Positions 17,352-26,521 of a DNA stretch of 64,000 nucleotides are shown here, in pieces. Numbering within the stretch: the first letter of the stretch is position 1; the number at the start of each line of letters is the position of its first letter. The stretch covers positions 4,216,001 to 4,280,000 of the forward strand of contig CAXXLO010000002.1 of assembly GCA_963664085.2 (NCBI GenBank). The letters run 5' to 3'. Origin of the DNA: Bin5 sp022821545 (GTDB taxonomy: Bacteria; Chloroflexota; Anaerolineae; Caldilineales; Caldilineaceae). The notes below the pieces were generated by a model. The model was not told where the DNA came from and did no database searches. It worked only from the letters and a program-made list of their open reading frames with translations. Made by a program: the position numbers and the translations under genes.

Positions 17352-18701
17352 TTAAACACCAGGCACGTAGACCGCCAACTCCTCGACCCGGCTCGCGATT
17401 GCGTCCAGAGTCGCCTGTGCGTCCGCCTTCTCGATGCCATAAATCGAGTCGAGGGCGGGCTGCACTTCGCGATGTACGCCGATCCAGTCGCCCGAGACCG
17501 GCTCCGGCCTGCCGTATTCGAAGGCATCCAACATGATCTGCGCGCTCGGCGGCAGGACGTCGGCCATCGTTTCCAACAGGCTTTCGGCAACAACCTTGAG
17601 GGAGGGAACGTTCAGCCCGGTGGCCTCCACCCAATGGCGGAAGGCGTTCTCACCGCCGAGGAACTTCATCCACTGCCAGGCGGCGTCCGGGTTTTCGGTC
17701 CCGCTATAGAGGCTGTGCCCGGCAGACGCCACGCGCGTGGTGCGCGTGTCACCTTCATCAACCGGGAAGTGCGCGATGTCCCATTCAAACTCCGACTTCA
17801 TCACATTGGAAAAGACGGAGAACTGCGGGAACATGCCGATCCGGCCCGTCGTGAAGAGGTCGCCGGTACTGAAGCCGCCGGCCTCGGTCACTGTGGCCGG
17901 CACGTGGATGCCGCCATCCTGGTGCCAGTCCTGGATCTCCAGGACCTGACCCAACGACGGCTCCTGGTTCATCGTGAACTGTGTGCGGTCTTCGCTGAGC
18001 ACGTCGCCGCCCTTCTGCCACATCTTGATCCAGGTGTTTCGGTTCCGGTGCCAGTCCGCGGTCCCATAGATGCGATCGGGGCCTTCGCCCTGGGTCATCA
18101 TCGTCGCGCACTCCAGGAAGTCCGCCCAGGTCCAGCTGTCTGAAGGACGGGGCATGCCTGCGGAATCGAAAAACTCGGCGTTGTAGATGATGACCGTGCT
18201 CGTCGTCTCGCGGGGGAACCCGATCTGCCTGCCCTCGTACTGAAAGTCCTTGTACGCGGCCAGCAGGAAGTCGTCGCCACTGATGTCGGCGTCGGCGTCG
18301 ATGAACGGATTGACGTCCAACTGGATATTGCGCACGGCCTGGCCCGAGTTGGTGTAGCTGTGGGCCCAGTAGGCATCGGGGCCGTCGCCCGCCGCGATCA
18401 GGGTCAGGAGCTTGGTCTGAATCTGAATCGCGCCGCCCGGCTCCCAAATCGGATCTATTGTAATGTCCGTGTTGGCCGCCTGGAACTCCTCTATCAGCGG
18501 CTCATAGCGCAGGAAAGAGACTTCACCGCCCCCTTGCGTCAAGAACGAAACGGTAGCCGGCTCCGCCATTCCGGCATCAGCACCGGCGTCGCCCCCGGCT
18601 GGCGCCGCCACCGGCATACACGCCGCCAGCGCCGTCGCGCCGACGCCAAGAGCGGAAAGACGCAGAAAACTGCGTCGAGAAACGGAAACGTGGTCATTCA
18701 T
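17352..18701 (-). CDS. Extracellular sugar-type solute-binding lipoprotein
   Basis: The 449-residue protein is the substrate-capture component of the ABC importer. The N-terminus has a twin-arginine signal (SRRSFLRL, residues 8-15) ending in a lipobox (ALAAC, cysteine at about 28). This indicates Tat export followed by lipid anchoring. The mature protein is a family 1 binding protein, with FLTQGGGEVSFLRYEPLIEEF near its start. A strong AGGAG site precedes the ATG. In the leader, GTGTG/CACAC (18750-18765) forms a small inverted repeat that could be an operator. It heads the operon ending in amidohydrolase, enoyl-CoA hydratase and hydratase genes. Confidence 0.92.
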   Translation of the reverse strand: MNDHVSVSRRSFLRLSALGVGATALAACMPVAAPAGGDAGADAGMAEPATVSFLTQGGGEVSFLRYEPLIEEFQAANTDITIDPIWEPGGAIQIQTKLLTLIAAGDGPDAYWAHSYTNSGQAVRNIQLDVNPFIDADADISGDDFLLAAYKDFQYEGRQIGFPRETTSTVIIYNAEFFDSAGMPRPSDSWTWADFLECATMMTQGEGPDRIYGTADWHRNRNTWIKMWQKGGDVLSEDRTQFTMNQEPSLGQVLEIQDWHQDGGIHVPATVTEAGGFSTGDLFTTGRIGMFPQFSVFSNVMKSEFEWDIAHFPVDEGDTRTTRVASAGHSLYSGTENPDAAWQWMKFLGGENAFRHWVEATGLNVPSLKVVAESLLETMADVLPPSAQIMLDAFEYGRPEPVSGDWIGVHREVQPALDSIYGIEKADAQATLDAIASRVEELAVYVPGV

Positions 18702-18894
18702 CTTGCAATCTCCTTTACTACGGTAAATCGGCCCGATGCGGGATATGCAGTGTGTCGCTTCACACGGCGAATGTTAGCACAAGCCCAGCCGCGGCGCTAA
18801 CGTGGTTCGGCCGCCTGTAGGGACCCTGAAATCTCAGCCCACCCAATCGCTATACAGCTCTTGCGCATGCATGGCAGCGAGGGATGGAAACGGT

Positions 18895-19833
18895 TCAGCC
18901 CAGTGAAATGACGCCTTTCAGGTAGGAGCCGTCTCCGGCCAGGATTTCCTCCATCAGGGACGGGTATCCGCCGAGGGGGACTGTATGGGTCACGAGCGGC
19001 CGCAGGTCGAAGACGCCGGCGTCGATGAGCTTGATTGCGGGGGGGAAGGTGTTGCGAATCTTTGAGGAGGGGGACGAGTTTACGATTGTGAAGCCGCCCA
19101 AGTGCCAGTGGGAGGGATCGAAGTAGGCCTTCTGCCCCTTGATCCATCCGAAGAGGTTAATGCGCCCGCCGTTCTTGACGATATTCGCAGAAAGATCGAG
19201 GCCGCCCTGGCTGCCGGAGGCATCGATGACGACGTCAATGCCGCGGGCCTTGAGGTCTGCGGCCAGGTCATCAGTATCGTGTCGTGAGATGTCGACCGTT
19301 TCCGGCGCGCCTTGTCGTCGAGCCAGCTCCAGTCTGGCGTCGACGACGTCGAGGACGATGAGTTCTCCGACGGGCATGTGCAGGAGGCCCTGCAGTAGGA
19401 GTTGGCCCATGAAGCCGGCGCCAACCAGGGCAACGGTTTCGCCTGCGTTGAGGTTGGTGTGGTCGAGGCCGGTAACGGCGCAGGCTACCGGTTCCACAAT
19501 CCAGTGTTCGTCGGCCAGGTCAGAATCGGGGACTGGATACACTCTTTCGCTGGACAGGTTGCGAACTGTGGCGAAGCCGCCGCCGGCCACTCTGTCGCCT
19601 TCACTGAAGCCGGTCACGCCGGACCCGATCTTTGAAACGTAACCAACGCCCTCGTGGCCCGGGGGCGCCATTGGGATCATGGCTGAGCCCATTTTGGCGG
19701 TCACGATGTCCCATGAACAGATTCCGCAGGCCCCGCCCGTCAGCTGGATTTCGCCCTCGCCCGGGTCTCCGATTTCCTCCACGAAAAGTTCGATGCTGCC
19801 ATCGTCAAGATATCGCAGTGTTTTGCTTTCCAT
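18895..19833 (-). CDS. Zinc-dependent medium-chain dehydrogenase
   Basis: The 312-residue MDR protein retains the catalytic cysteine motif (CGICSWDI, about residues 36-43) and GHEGVGYVSKIG (about 59-70). The NAD-binding turn is LVGAGFMGQLLLQGL. The central VEPVACAVTG segment is that of the sorbitol/threonine dehydrogenase subgroup. The four structural-zinc cysteines are not present, so it is probably a one-zinc enzyme. It oxidises an alcohol or polyol that cannot be identified. It is divergent from the sugar-isomerase gene at 20090. Confidence 0.88.
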   Translation of the reverse strand: MESKTLRYLDDGSIELFVEEIGDPGEGEIQLTGGACGICSWDIVTAKMGSAMIPMAPPGHEGVGYVSKIGSGVTGFSEGDRVAGGGFATVRNLSSERVYPVPDSDLADEHWIVEPVACAVTGLDHTNLNAGETVALVGAGFMGQLLLQGLLHMPVGELIVLDVVDARLELARRQGAPETVDISRHDTDDLAADLKARGIDVVIDASGSQGGLDLSANIVKNGGRINLFGWIKGQKAYFDPSHWHLGGFTIVNSSPSSKIRNTFPPAIKLIDAGVFDLRPLVTHTVPLGGYPSLMEEILAGDGSYLKGVISLG

Positions 19834-19973
19834 ATTGCCTTCCTTGTCGGTGAATGCGGTGCGGACAGGCCGGGTGGGGCATGGAAGGGCATCTTAACAT
19901 AGTCCTGTCGGGTTGTGCAGGCGCCGGAATTTGGCAGTTGAGTCTATTTTGGTCCTTTCTCGCCAGAGAGAGT

Positions 19974-20002
19974 TTGCATATTTCAGGACAAGTCCGTATG
20001 AT
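19974..20002 (+). promoter_or_regulatory. Sigma-70-type promoter for the sugar-isomerase operon
   Basis: TTGCAT (19974-19979) and TATGAT (19997-20002) have 17-base spacing, about 88 bases before the ATG at 20090. Confidence 0.55.
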
Positions 20003-20089
20003 CCTGATCAGACTGTATTGTCCCACAGGAACCCAGGTCGCATACCCCCAAAACACCGCGAACCAGCAAGAAGACAGGGAATCAGAACG

Positions 20090-20932
20090 ATGCAATTGGG
20101 ATTCAGTACCTGGGGCATGCCGGCAGTTCCAATCGACGCCATTATTCGCCATCTGGCCGGTCTCGGTTTTGACGGCGTCGAGTTGACCGTTCTCTCCCAT
20201 CACACAACTGCACTGGAAAAGCTGGACAAGGAGGAACGCAGCCGCATTCTGAAGCTGCTGCAGGACAGCAACCTCCAACTGCCCGCCATAGCCGGCCACG
20301 TCAACTTGATGGATGAGGACAGCGCCAGCCATGCCTCCAATCTCAAACGGCTCAAAGAGACCATGGACCTCGCGCTAGACTGGGCGTCTGAGGACGGGCC
20401 GCCGGTCGTGGATACAACTGCCGGCGGCAAGCCGGAGGATTGGGACAGCAAGCTGGGCATACTGGTCGAGCGGTTACAGGAAGCGGCGGAATACGGAGAG
20501 AAAGCGGGGGTCACAGTTGCCATCGAGCCGCACGTCGGCTCCATTATCGACACGCCCGACCGAATGCTTGAAATCATCAAGCAGGTCGATTCACGCGCCG
20601 TCGGCGTCAACTTCGACATCAGCCATTTCAATGTCATGGGCATCGGCATCGAAGAATCTGTCGCCGCCATGGCGCCCCACGCACGCCACACGCACGTCAA
20701 GGACGAACGCGGCACAGTGCCTGACTTTGAGTTCCTCGTCCCCGGCGAAGGCGAATTCGATTACGTTACCTACCTGAAGGCGATGCAGCGCCACGGCTAC
20801 ACGGGGTTCATCACCGCAGAGATCAGCAACATGGTGCAGCGGCGAACCCCCTACTACCCCCTGGCCGTCGCGACGGAGACTTACAACACTCTGGCCAAGG
20901 CATTCGTCGACGCCGGCATAGAACGCAACTAA
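20090..20932 (+). CDS. Sugar phosphate isomerase/epimerase (xylose isomerase-like TIM barrel)
   Basis: The 280-residue protein belongs to the AP-endonuclease-2 / xylose-isomerase-like family. The N-terminus is MQLGFSTWGMP. Likely metal ligands are E146 (VAIEPH), D177 and H180 (FDISHF), H202 (HTHVKD) and E244 (TAEIS). The substrate is unknown, typically a keto- or aldo-sugar or inosose. The start at 20090 has an AGGGAA site; the longer in-frame reading would run into the promoter. It leads a probable operon with the SDR gene (54 bases later) and the Gfo/Idh/MocA gene. Confidence 0.87.
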   Translation: MQLGFSTWGMPAVPIDAIIRHLAGLGFDGVELTVLSHHTTALEKLDKEERSRILKLLQDSNLQLPAIAGHVNLMDEDSASHASNLKRLKETMDLALDWASEDGPPVVDTTAGGKPEDWDSKLGILVERLQEAAEYGEKAGVTVAIEPHVGSIIDTPDRMLEIIKQVDSRAVGVNFDISHFNVMGIGIEESVAAMAPHARHTHVKDERGTVPDFEFLVPGEGEFDYVTYLKAMQRHGYTGFITAEISNMVQRRTPYYPLAVATETYNTLAKAFVDAGIERN

Positions 20933-20986
20933 CAGCGCAACTCATAGAGGTACTGTGAGTTCGGAACAACGAATAAGGAGACCACC

Positions 20987-21754
20987 GTGTCTGATGAGGT
21001 AAGCTTCGACCTGAGCGGCAAGGTCATGATCGTCACCGGCGCCGGCAAGGGAATCGGCAAATCAATTGCCGAAGCGGCAGCCCGCTACGGTGCCACGCTG
21101 GCTCTCGGCAGCCGCACTGTCAATGAAAGTGAAGAGACTGCCCAGATGTGCCGCGACCTCGGCGCGCAGGCTGAAGCGTGGCATCTCGACGTGACCGACC
21201 TGGAGAGCATCGACCGCTTTGTCACGCAGACGTGGGACAAATTCGGCCGCATCGATTCGGTTGTCAACAATGCCGGCTACAACAGCCCGAAACCGGCCCT
21301 CGACTACACCGAAGAAGAGTTTGACTATATCTCGGACGTCAACTTCAAGGGCGCTTTCTTCATGTCAACTGCCTGCGCCCGCCGCATGATCGATGCAGGC
21401 ATCGAAGGAAGCGTGATTGCCATCAGCTCCCAGGTTGGCGTAGTCGGCGGACCGCTGCGGTCGATCTACGCCTCGGCCAAGGGCGCGGTCGGCCAGATGA
21501 CCCGTTCCCTGGCGGTCGAATGGGCATCCCACGGCATCACAGTCAACGCGGTTGCGCCGACTTTTACGCGCACGCCGCTTCTGGAACAGGCGATCAAGAA
21601 CCCTGATTTTGCGAAGAACCTGGAAAAGATCCCGATGGGACGAATTGCCGAGCCGCATGAAATCGCCGGCGCGATCATCTACATGGCATCCGACGCCGCG
21701 CGTATGGTGACCGGCCAGGTGCTCGTGGTCGACGGCGGCTACACGTCGGTCTGA
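20987..21754 (+). CDS. Short-chain dehydrogenase/reductase
   Basis: The 255-residue classical SDR has the cofactor motif TGAGKGIG (residues 18-25), NNAG (about 92-95), a catalytic serine in AISSQVG and the active-site YASAK pair. It ends with VVDGGYTSV. The acidic or basic residue that would fix NAD versus NADP is not clear (GSRTVNE after the second strand suggests NADP). The start codon is GTG at 20987, with AAGGAG seven bases before. It lies between sugar-metabolism genes and probably oxidises a sugar or sugar acid such as gluconate. Confidence 0.9.
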   Translation: MSDEVSFDLSGKVMIVTGAGKGIGKSIAEAAARYGATLALGSRTVNESEETAQMCRDLGAQAEAWHLDVTDLESIDRFVTQTWDKFGRIDSVVNNAGYNSPKPALDYTEEEFDYISDVNFKGAFFMSTACARRMIDAGIEGSVIAISSQVGVVGGPLRSIYASAKGAVGQMTRSLAVEWASHGITVNAVAPTFTRTPLLEQAIKNPDFAKNLEKIPMGRIAEPHEIAGAIIYMASDAARMVTGQVLVVDGGYTSV

Positions 21755-21842
21755 GAGGACAGCTTCGGTTGACACAATTGCGCGCGGAAGTCGCTGTTGA
21801 AACTGTTGCAGTCCCGAAACATCATTCGCTTCGGGAGTGAAT

Positions 21843-22967
21843 ATGCCAGACAAACTACGTGCGGCAATTATCGGCGCCGGCGGGATCTCCGCCAATCACA
21901 TCCACGGCTATCTCGCCTGCGGGCGCTACGAGGTCGTTGCTCTGGCCGACCTAAGCGCCGAGGCCATGGCCGAAAAGAACGACCAGTTCGACATTGCCCC
22001 CTCCCACTACAGCGACGGCCGCGAGATGATGGAAAAGGAGCGGCCCGACGTCGTTTCGATCTGCACCTGGCACAAGGGTCATGCCCCCTGGACCGTTGCG
22101 GCCGCGGCCTATAAGCCCAAGGCGATTCTGTGCGAAAAGCCCATGGCGGACAGAGTCGGCGCCGCCGAACAGATGTTGATCGCATGCAGACGACATGACG
22201 TAAAGCTCGCCATCGGCCACCAGCGCCGCTTTCTTCCCGCTTACACGTTGGCCAAAGAGCTCATTTCCTGCAATGCCATCGGCGACGTCAACTTGATACA
22301 GAGCCTGGGCGGTGCCGGCCTGCCCAACTACAGCTCCCACCAGACGGACATGTACCGCTACCTGCTGTCTGACGACGAGTGCGTCTGGGTGATGGGCAAC
22401 ATCGAGCGCAAGACCGACCAGCACGAGCGCGCGACGCGCATCGAGGACCGCGCCATGGCCGTCTTTCAGTTTGCGGGCGGGCCGCGGGCGATGATCCTCA
22501 GCGATCTCGTACCGGATTACTACCAGGGCGCGCACATTTACGGTACTGACGGCATGATCAGCATCACAACAGAGTCGCTGAACATCTTGAATGCAAAGAG
22601 CGGCGGTCGCTGGGAGAGGCATGTACCGGACGGCAGGTTTTACACTGTGGAAGAGACAGGCAACCGCTTCGAATGGCAGGAAGGTGGAACCGCACAGGCG
22701 GATGAACTGGCAGATTGGGTGGAAGGCAAGGTCGACGCGCACAGAGGAGTGGGCGAGCATGGCTACAAGGCGCTGGAGATGGTCCATGCCGTCTACGAGT
22801 CAGCCCGCATGCATGAGAAGGTGGAGATGCCCCTCCAGACACGCATCAATCCCCTCGATCTGATGGTGGATTCGGGGCACTTGACGCCGCAGCGCCCCGG
22901 CAAGTACGATATACGCGCCTCGCATTTGCGAAACGATAATATGTTGGACGATACGCAGAACAGATAG
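21843..22967 (+). CDS. Gfo/Idh/MocA-family oxidoreductase
   Basis: The 374-residue NAD(P)-dependent sugar or inositol oxidoreductase has its Rossmann motif at residues 9-17 (IIGAGGISA) and the family EKP motif at about 97-101 (CEKPM). The C-terminal alpha/beta domain contains GHQRRFLPAY and DLVPDYYQGAHIYG. The ATG at 21843 has GGGAG five bases upstream; a GTG at 21837 is an alternative. It is in the same direction as the SDR gene before it and the dioxygenase gene after it. Confidence 0.9.
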   Translation: MPDKLRAAIIGAGGISANHIHGYLACGRYEVVALADLSAEAMAEKNDQFDIAPSHYSDGREMMEKERPDVVSICTWHKGHAPWTVAAAAYKPKAILCEKPMADRVGAAEQMLIACRRHDVKLAIGHQRRFLPAYTLAKELISCNAIGDVNLIQSLGGAGLPNYSSHQTDMYRYLLSDDECVWVMGNIERKTDQHERATRIEDRAMAVFQFAGGPRAMILSDLVPDYYQGAHIYGTDGMISITTESLNILNAKSGGRWERHVPDGRFYTVEETGNRFEWQEGGTAQADELADWVEGKVDAHRGVGEHGYKALEMVHAVYESARMHEKVEMPLQTRINPLDLMVDSGHLTPQRPGKYDIRASHLRNDNMLDDTQNR

Positions 22968-23009
22968 ATATCATCTCAATCTCTTCGATGGGAATGCATA
23001 CGGGAGGGC

Positions 23010-23984
23010 ATGACCATGAAACTCACGGCCGAACAGTTCGAGCAATACGAAGACGAGGGCTACGTCATCGTTCGCGACGTTTTCGATCCTGAACAAGACA
23101 TCGACCCAGTTATCGAAGAGTACAAGGGCGTGTTGGACAATCTGGCGCACGACCTGTATGACGCGGGGGAGACCAGTTCTCTCTACGAGGAACTACCCTT
23201 TGCCGAGCGGCTGATCGCCATCTACCAGGAAAGCGGCAAGATTCATGCGCAGTACTTCGACTTCTCGCTGCCGCAGGGGAATGTAAAGCCGGATACGCCT
23301 TTCTGGGCCGGCCCGGCGGTCTTCGGCATGTTGACAAACGAAAGTCTGCTCGACTCCGTCGAGTCGATCCTTGGCGGCGAAATCTACTCCAATCCCGTGC
23401 AGCACGTCCGCCTGAAGCCGCCGGAGCATCTCACCCCGATCAACCCGGAGACGGGCCGCGTCATGCTGGGCAAGACTGTAGTTCACCAGGACCACGGCGT
23501 CGTGCGGCCGGAGGCCGACGAGACCCAGATGCTGACTGTCTGGTTTCCTCTTATGGATGTGAACGTTGAAAACGGCTGCCTCTGTGTCTGGCCGGGCAGT
23601 CACAAGCGAGGGCTGGTCGACCACTGCCCCACCAATCTCGGCCTCGCGGTTCCCGGCAAACTGCTGGAAGGCAAAGCCCGGCCAATGATCATGAACAAGG
23701 GCGATGCCTTGCTGATGCACAAGCAGACGCTGCACGCTTCCTACTCCAACAACAGCGATAGCATTCGCTGGAGCTTCGACATTCGCTACAACCCAACCGG
23801 ACAACCGACGGGCCGGCCGGCCTTCCCGGGCTTTGTCGCGCGCAGCCGCAAGTACCCCGACACGGTCCTGCGCGAACCGGCCGCATGGGAAAAGCTGTGG
23901 CGCGATACACGCGATCACATGGCGACAATCGAGGACGCGGGCAACTTCAACCGCTGGACGGAAGACAATCCCGTTTGCGCCTGA
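23010..23984 (+). CDS. Phytanoyl-CoA dioxygenase (PhyH)-family protein
   Basis: The 324-residue Fe(II)/2-oxoglutarate-dependent oxygenase carries the iron ligands H159 and D161 (VVHQDHG) and a distal histidine in KQTLHAS (H242). An arginine in IRWSFDIRY is suitable for 2-oxoglutarate binding. WFPLMDVNVENGCL and WPGSHKRG are typical family segments. The family hydroxylates many small molecules, including fatty acyl-CoA, ectoine-like and natural-product substrates, and the target here is unknown. It sits between two Gfo/Idh/MocA genes in a same-strand run, 42 bases after the first, so it probably acts on a sugar-derived or polyol compound. Confidence 0.9.
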   Translation: MTMKLTAEQFEQYEDEGYVIVRDVFDPEQDIDPVIEEYKGVLDNLAHDLYDAGETSSLYEELPFAERLIAIYQESGKIHAQYFDFSLPQGNVKPDTPFWAGPAVFGMLTNESLLDSVESILGGEIYSNPVQHVRLKPPEHLTPINPETGRVMLGKTVVHQDHGVVRPEADETQMLTVWFPLMDVNVENGCLCVWPGSHKRGLVDHCPTNLGLAVPGKLLEGKARPMIMNKGDALLMHKQTLHASYSNNSDSIRWSFDIRYNPTGQPTGRPAFPGFVARSRKYPDTVLREPAAWEKLWRDTRDHMATIEDAGNFNRWTEDNPVCA

Positions 23985-24053
23985 TCCGAAGACAGAGCGG
24001 CTTTTCGAAGAGCCGCACATCCAAATGAGTTCTCAGCCAGGAGAGGTCCAGCG

Positions 24054-25073
24054 ATGACCAACGGTACGGGGGCGGCCCCACTCATAATGGCCCAATACGG
24101 GACGAAGCACGGGCACGCCGCCGGCAAGCTGCAAGCGATGCTCGACTCGCCTGACGTTGAGGTAGTCGGCCTCTTTGAACCAGACGGGGAGCGCCGCTCC
24201 GAACTGGAAGGGAGCAGCGGCCCGTTTGGCCAGGTGCGCTGGTTCGACAGCGAAGAGGAGCTGCTGTCCGACAGTTCAATAGTTGCCGTGGCCTCCGAAG
24301 GCAAGAATGCGGAGAGTCTGCCCCAAACCGAAGCCATCGTCGACGCTGGCAAGCACGTCTGGTACGACAAGCCCGCCGGCGAAGACTGGCCGGCCTGGCA
24401 GAGAGTGATGGGCAAGGCCCAATCACAAGACTTGCTCATCCAGATGGGCTACATGTTCCGCTACCAGAACGGCTTCAGCCAGGTCGCCGAGTGGGTACAC
24501 AGCGGTCTCCTGGGCGACATCTATTGCACGCGGGCACATATGTCGACGAACGTCGAACCGAGCAGCCGCAGCGCGCTTGCCGTTCATCAGGGAGGCATCT
24601 TCTTCGATCTGGGCGGGCACATGCTCGACCAGGTCGTGTATTTGATGGGCAGGCCGACCCGTACAACCAGCTTCCTGCGCACGGACGGAACGGGGCCGGA
24701 ATGCACCGACAACACGCTCGGCGTTCTCGAGTTCGACCGGGGCCTCGCCTTTGTAGACATCGCTGCGATGGAACCAAGGCCGGTTGCGAGACGCTTCGAG
24801 GTCTACGGAACCAGAGGCAGCGCCATCCTGCTCGATCCCTTTGAACCGCCGTATGCGATCAGACTGTGTCTGGAAGAGGCCGGCGAGGGATTCAGTGCCG
24901 GAGACCAGATCGTCCCGGTCCCAACACAGAGCCGGCAGCAGACCTACGAGGAAGAGCTGGTTGCATTTGTAGCAACCCTGCGCGGTGAGCAGCCCCCGGA
25001 CCGCTCACCCGATCACGAACTCCTTGTGCAGGAGACACTCCTGCGACTGACAGGCAGAATCGCGGACGGGTAG
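24054..25073 (+). CDS. Divergent Gfo/Idh/MocA-family oxidoreductase
   Basis: The 339-residue protein aligns with the Gfo/Idh/MocA fold: an N-terminal nucleotide-binding domain (VEVVGLFEPDGERR) and a C-terminal domain with GYMFRYQNGF and DLGGHMLDQVVYLMG. The usual GxGxxG is replaced by QYGTKHGHAAG, and the EKP motif reads YDKPAG. It may bind cofactor differently, or act as a structural or hydrolytic relative. An AGGAGAGG ribosome site precedes the ATG. It ends the plus-strand catabolic run; the next gene converges on it. Confidence 0.82.
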   Translation: MTNGTGAAPLIMAQYGTKHGHAAGKLQAMLDSPDVEVVGLFEPDGERRSELEGSSGPFGQVRWFDSEEELLSDSSIVAVASEGKNAESLPQTEAIVDAGKHVWYDKPAGEDWPAWQRVMGKAQSQDLLIQMGYMFRYQNGFSQVAEWVHSGLLGDIYCTRAHMSTNVEPSSRSALAVHQGGIFFDLGGHMLDQVVYLMGRPTRTTSFLRTDGTGPECTDNTLGVLEFDRGLAFVDIAAMEPRPVARRFEVYGTRGSAILLDPFEPPYAIRLCLEEAGEGFSAGDQIVPVPTQSRQQTYEEELVAFVATLRGEQPPDRSPDHELLVQETLLRLTGRIADG

Positions 25074-25139
25074 CAAGCCCGCCCTATACCGAAGCAGTCG
25101 CAGCAACCTCTTTGCTCGAATTCAGTCGAGTCCCCGTCG

Positions 25140-26501
25140 CTACGCGCGTGCGTGACGCAAACGAATGGACATATAGATCCTCTGCGAGCGCCGCCAAAGC
25201 CAGAAGTTGCGGACAATCGAGCCGAAGTTAAAGGCGGTTACGGCAATGATGACGCCTGGAACGCCGCAAAGAATGACCCCGCTTTCAGCGCACGGCCGTC
25301 CTCCCAGCGAGCTCCCCAGAGCCAGCAGCGCCGCGACCGTTGCCAGCGACAAGGCATCCGCCTCCGTGATTCTCCTCGTCCGCTGACCATTTATCAGCGT
25401 ACCCTGAAACAGACTGGAAAGCGCAGTCAGCGCCGGCAAGGGAATCACCAGCCATAACGAGAACTTGGCCTGCTGCAACAGCTCCGGCGGAAGCGCTGCG
25501 ATCCGGTTAAACCAGAAATCGCCAAGCGGTGTAATCGCCAGCGCCAGCGGGACTGCCGCCAGGATGAGGCCCAGCCGCCAAGTAAATCTTCGCAATAGTT
25601 CGATCGACCCCGGCCTGTCCAACAGCACGATGACCGACTCTACGAAGGCATAGGCCGCGCTGTTCGTCATGAGCAGCACGCCGTACAGAACGGGCCACAG
25701 CGCAAGCGAGCTGAGGGTATCCGGCATGCGGCTGAGGCTTGCGCCGACCAGCGGTTGAAGCAGGATCTGCATGAAGGTCGTAAGTACCAGCGGAAGGTAG
25801 AAGCGCAAGAACCGTCTCCAAGTCAGGGGCGGATCACCCGGAATCGTCGACAGCAGGTTCTTGCGCACGACCGGCCGCACGCGCCAGGTCGCGTAGACGG
25901 CCTCGAAAACGACACCGGTCGAAATGGCGGTACTGGCGACGGTGACACCGTCCCATCTCAGCAACCCGAAGAGTACCGCAGCCAGGATCACCTCAAGTAT
26001 GAGCCGCATCACGGTCCCAAACGATACCGCGCGCGTCTGGTCGCAGCGAATCAGAACCCCGTACTGGAAGCGCCGTATTGCCAGGCTGGGGACGAACGGG
26101 AGCATAATGCGAACGCCGCTGCGTACCGGCTCCGCCAGTTCCGCCGGCGCGGAAATCAGGCCAATGACAACGAAGTCAAAAACCGGAGTAAAAGCGAGCA
26201 GAGAGTGGGCCGCAGTCAATCCGACACTGAGCCAGATCACGTAGCGGCGGCCCTGCCGGTAAGAGGCCTTGTCCCTACTCAGCGCCGTGGAGGCGGACAG
26301 CGTGGAAATGGAAGGGGCGGAAAGAACGAGAACCAGCGAAAACGCCAAACCCCACGCTGCAAGCTGGACCTTGGGATCGAAGCTGCGGGCCACGACCGCC
26401 GCCAGAATCGGCTGTTCCACGGTGATCATGAACCAGCTCAACGCCAGCGGCCACCAGGTTTTGAGGATACCTCGCGTGGTAAGCTGGGACGCCGGTGTCA
26501 T
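25140..26501 (-). CDS. MATE/MOP-like polytopic membrane transporter
   Basis: About 453 residues with 12 or so hydrophobic helices. The opening segment WWPLALSWFMITVEQPILAA and the second-half repeat (RFLRFYLPLVLTTFMQILLQP) have the Q-at-helix-end pattern of MATE/MOP-superfamily carriers. A progressive-ankylosis (ANK)-type relative is also possible. Substrate unknown. The start at 26501 is chosen because the longer reading to 26570 overlaps the neighbouring dehydrogenase gene. The ribosome site is weak. It lies 20 bases downstream of that dehydrogenase gene. Confidence 0.72.
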   Translation of the reverse strand: MTPASQLTTRGILKTWWPLALSWFMITVEQPILAAVVARSFDPKVQLAAWGLAFSLVLVLSAPSISTLSASTALSRDKASYRQGRRYVIWLSVGLTAAHSLLAFTPVFDFVVIGLISAPAELAEPVRSGVRIMLPFVPSLAIRRFQYGVLIRCDQTRAVSFGTVMRLILEVILAAVLFGLLRWDGVTVASTAISTGVVFEAVYATWRVRPVVRKNLLSTIPGDPPLTWRRFLRFYLPLVLTTFMQILLQPLVGASLSRMPDTLSSLALWPVLYGVLLMTNSAAYAFVESVIVLLDRPGSIELLRRFTWRLGLILAAVPLALAITPLGDFWFNRIAALPPELLQQAKFSLWLVIPLPALTALSSLFQGTLINGQRTRRITEADALSLATVAALLALGSSLGGRPCAESGVILCGVPGVIIAVTAFNFGSIVRNFWLWRRSQRIYMSIRLRHARA

Positions 26502-26521
26502 TGCACAGTTGAAGTCTTTGC

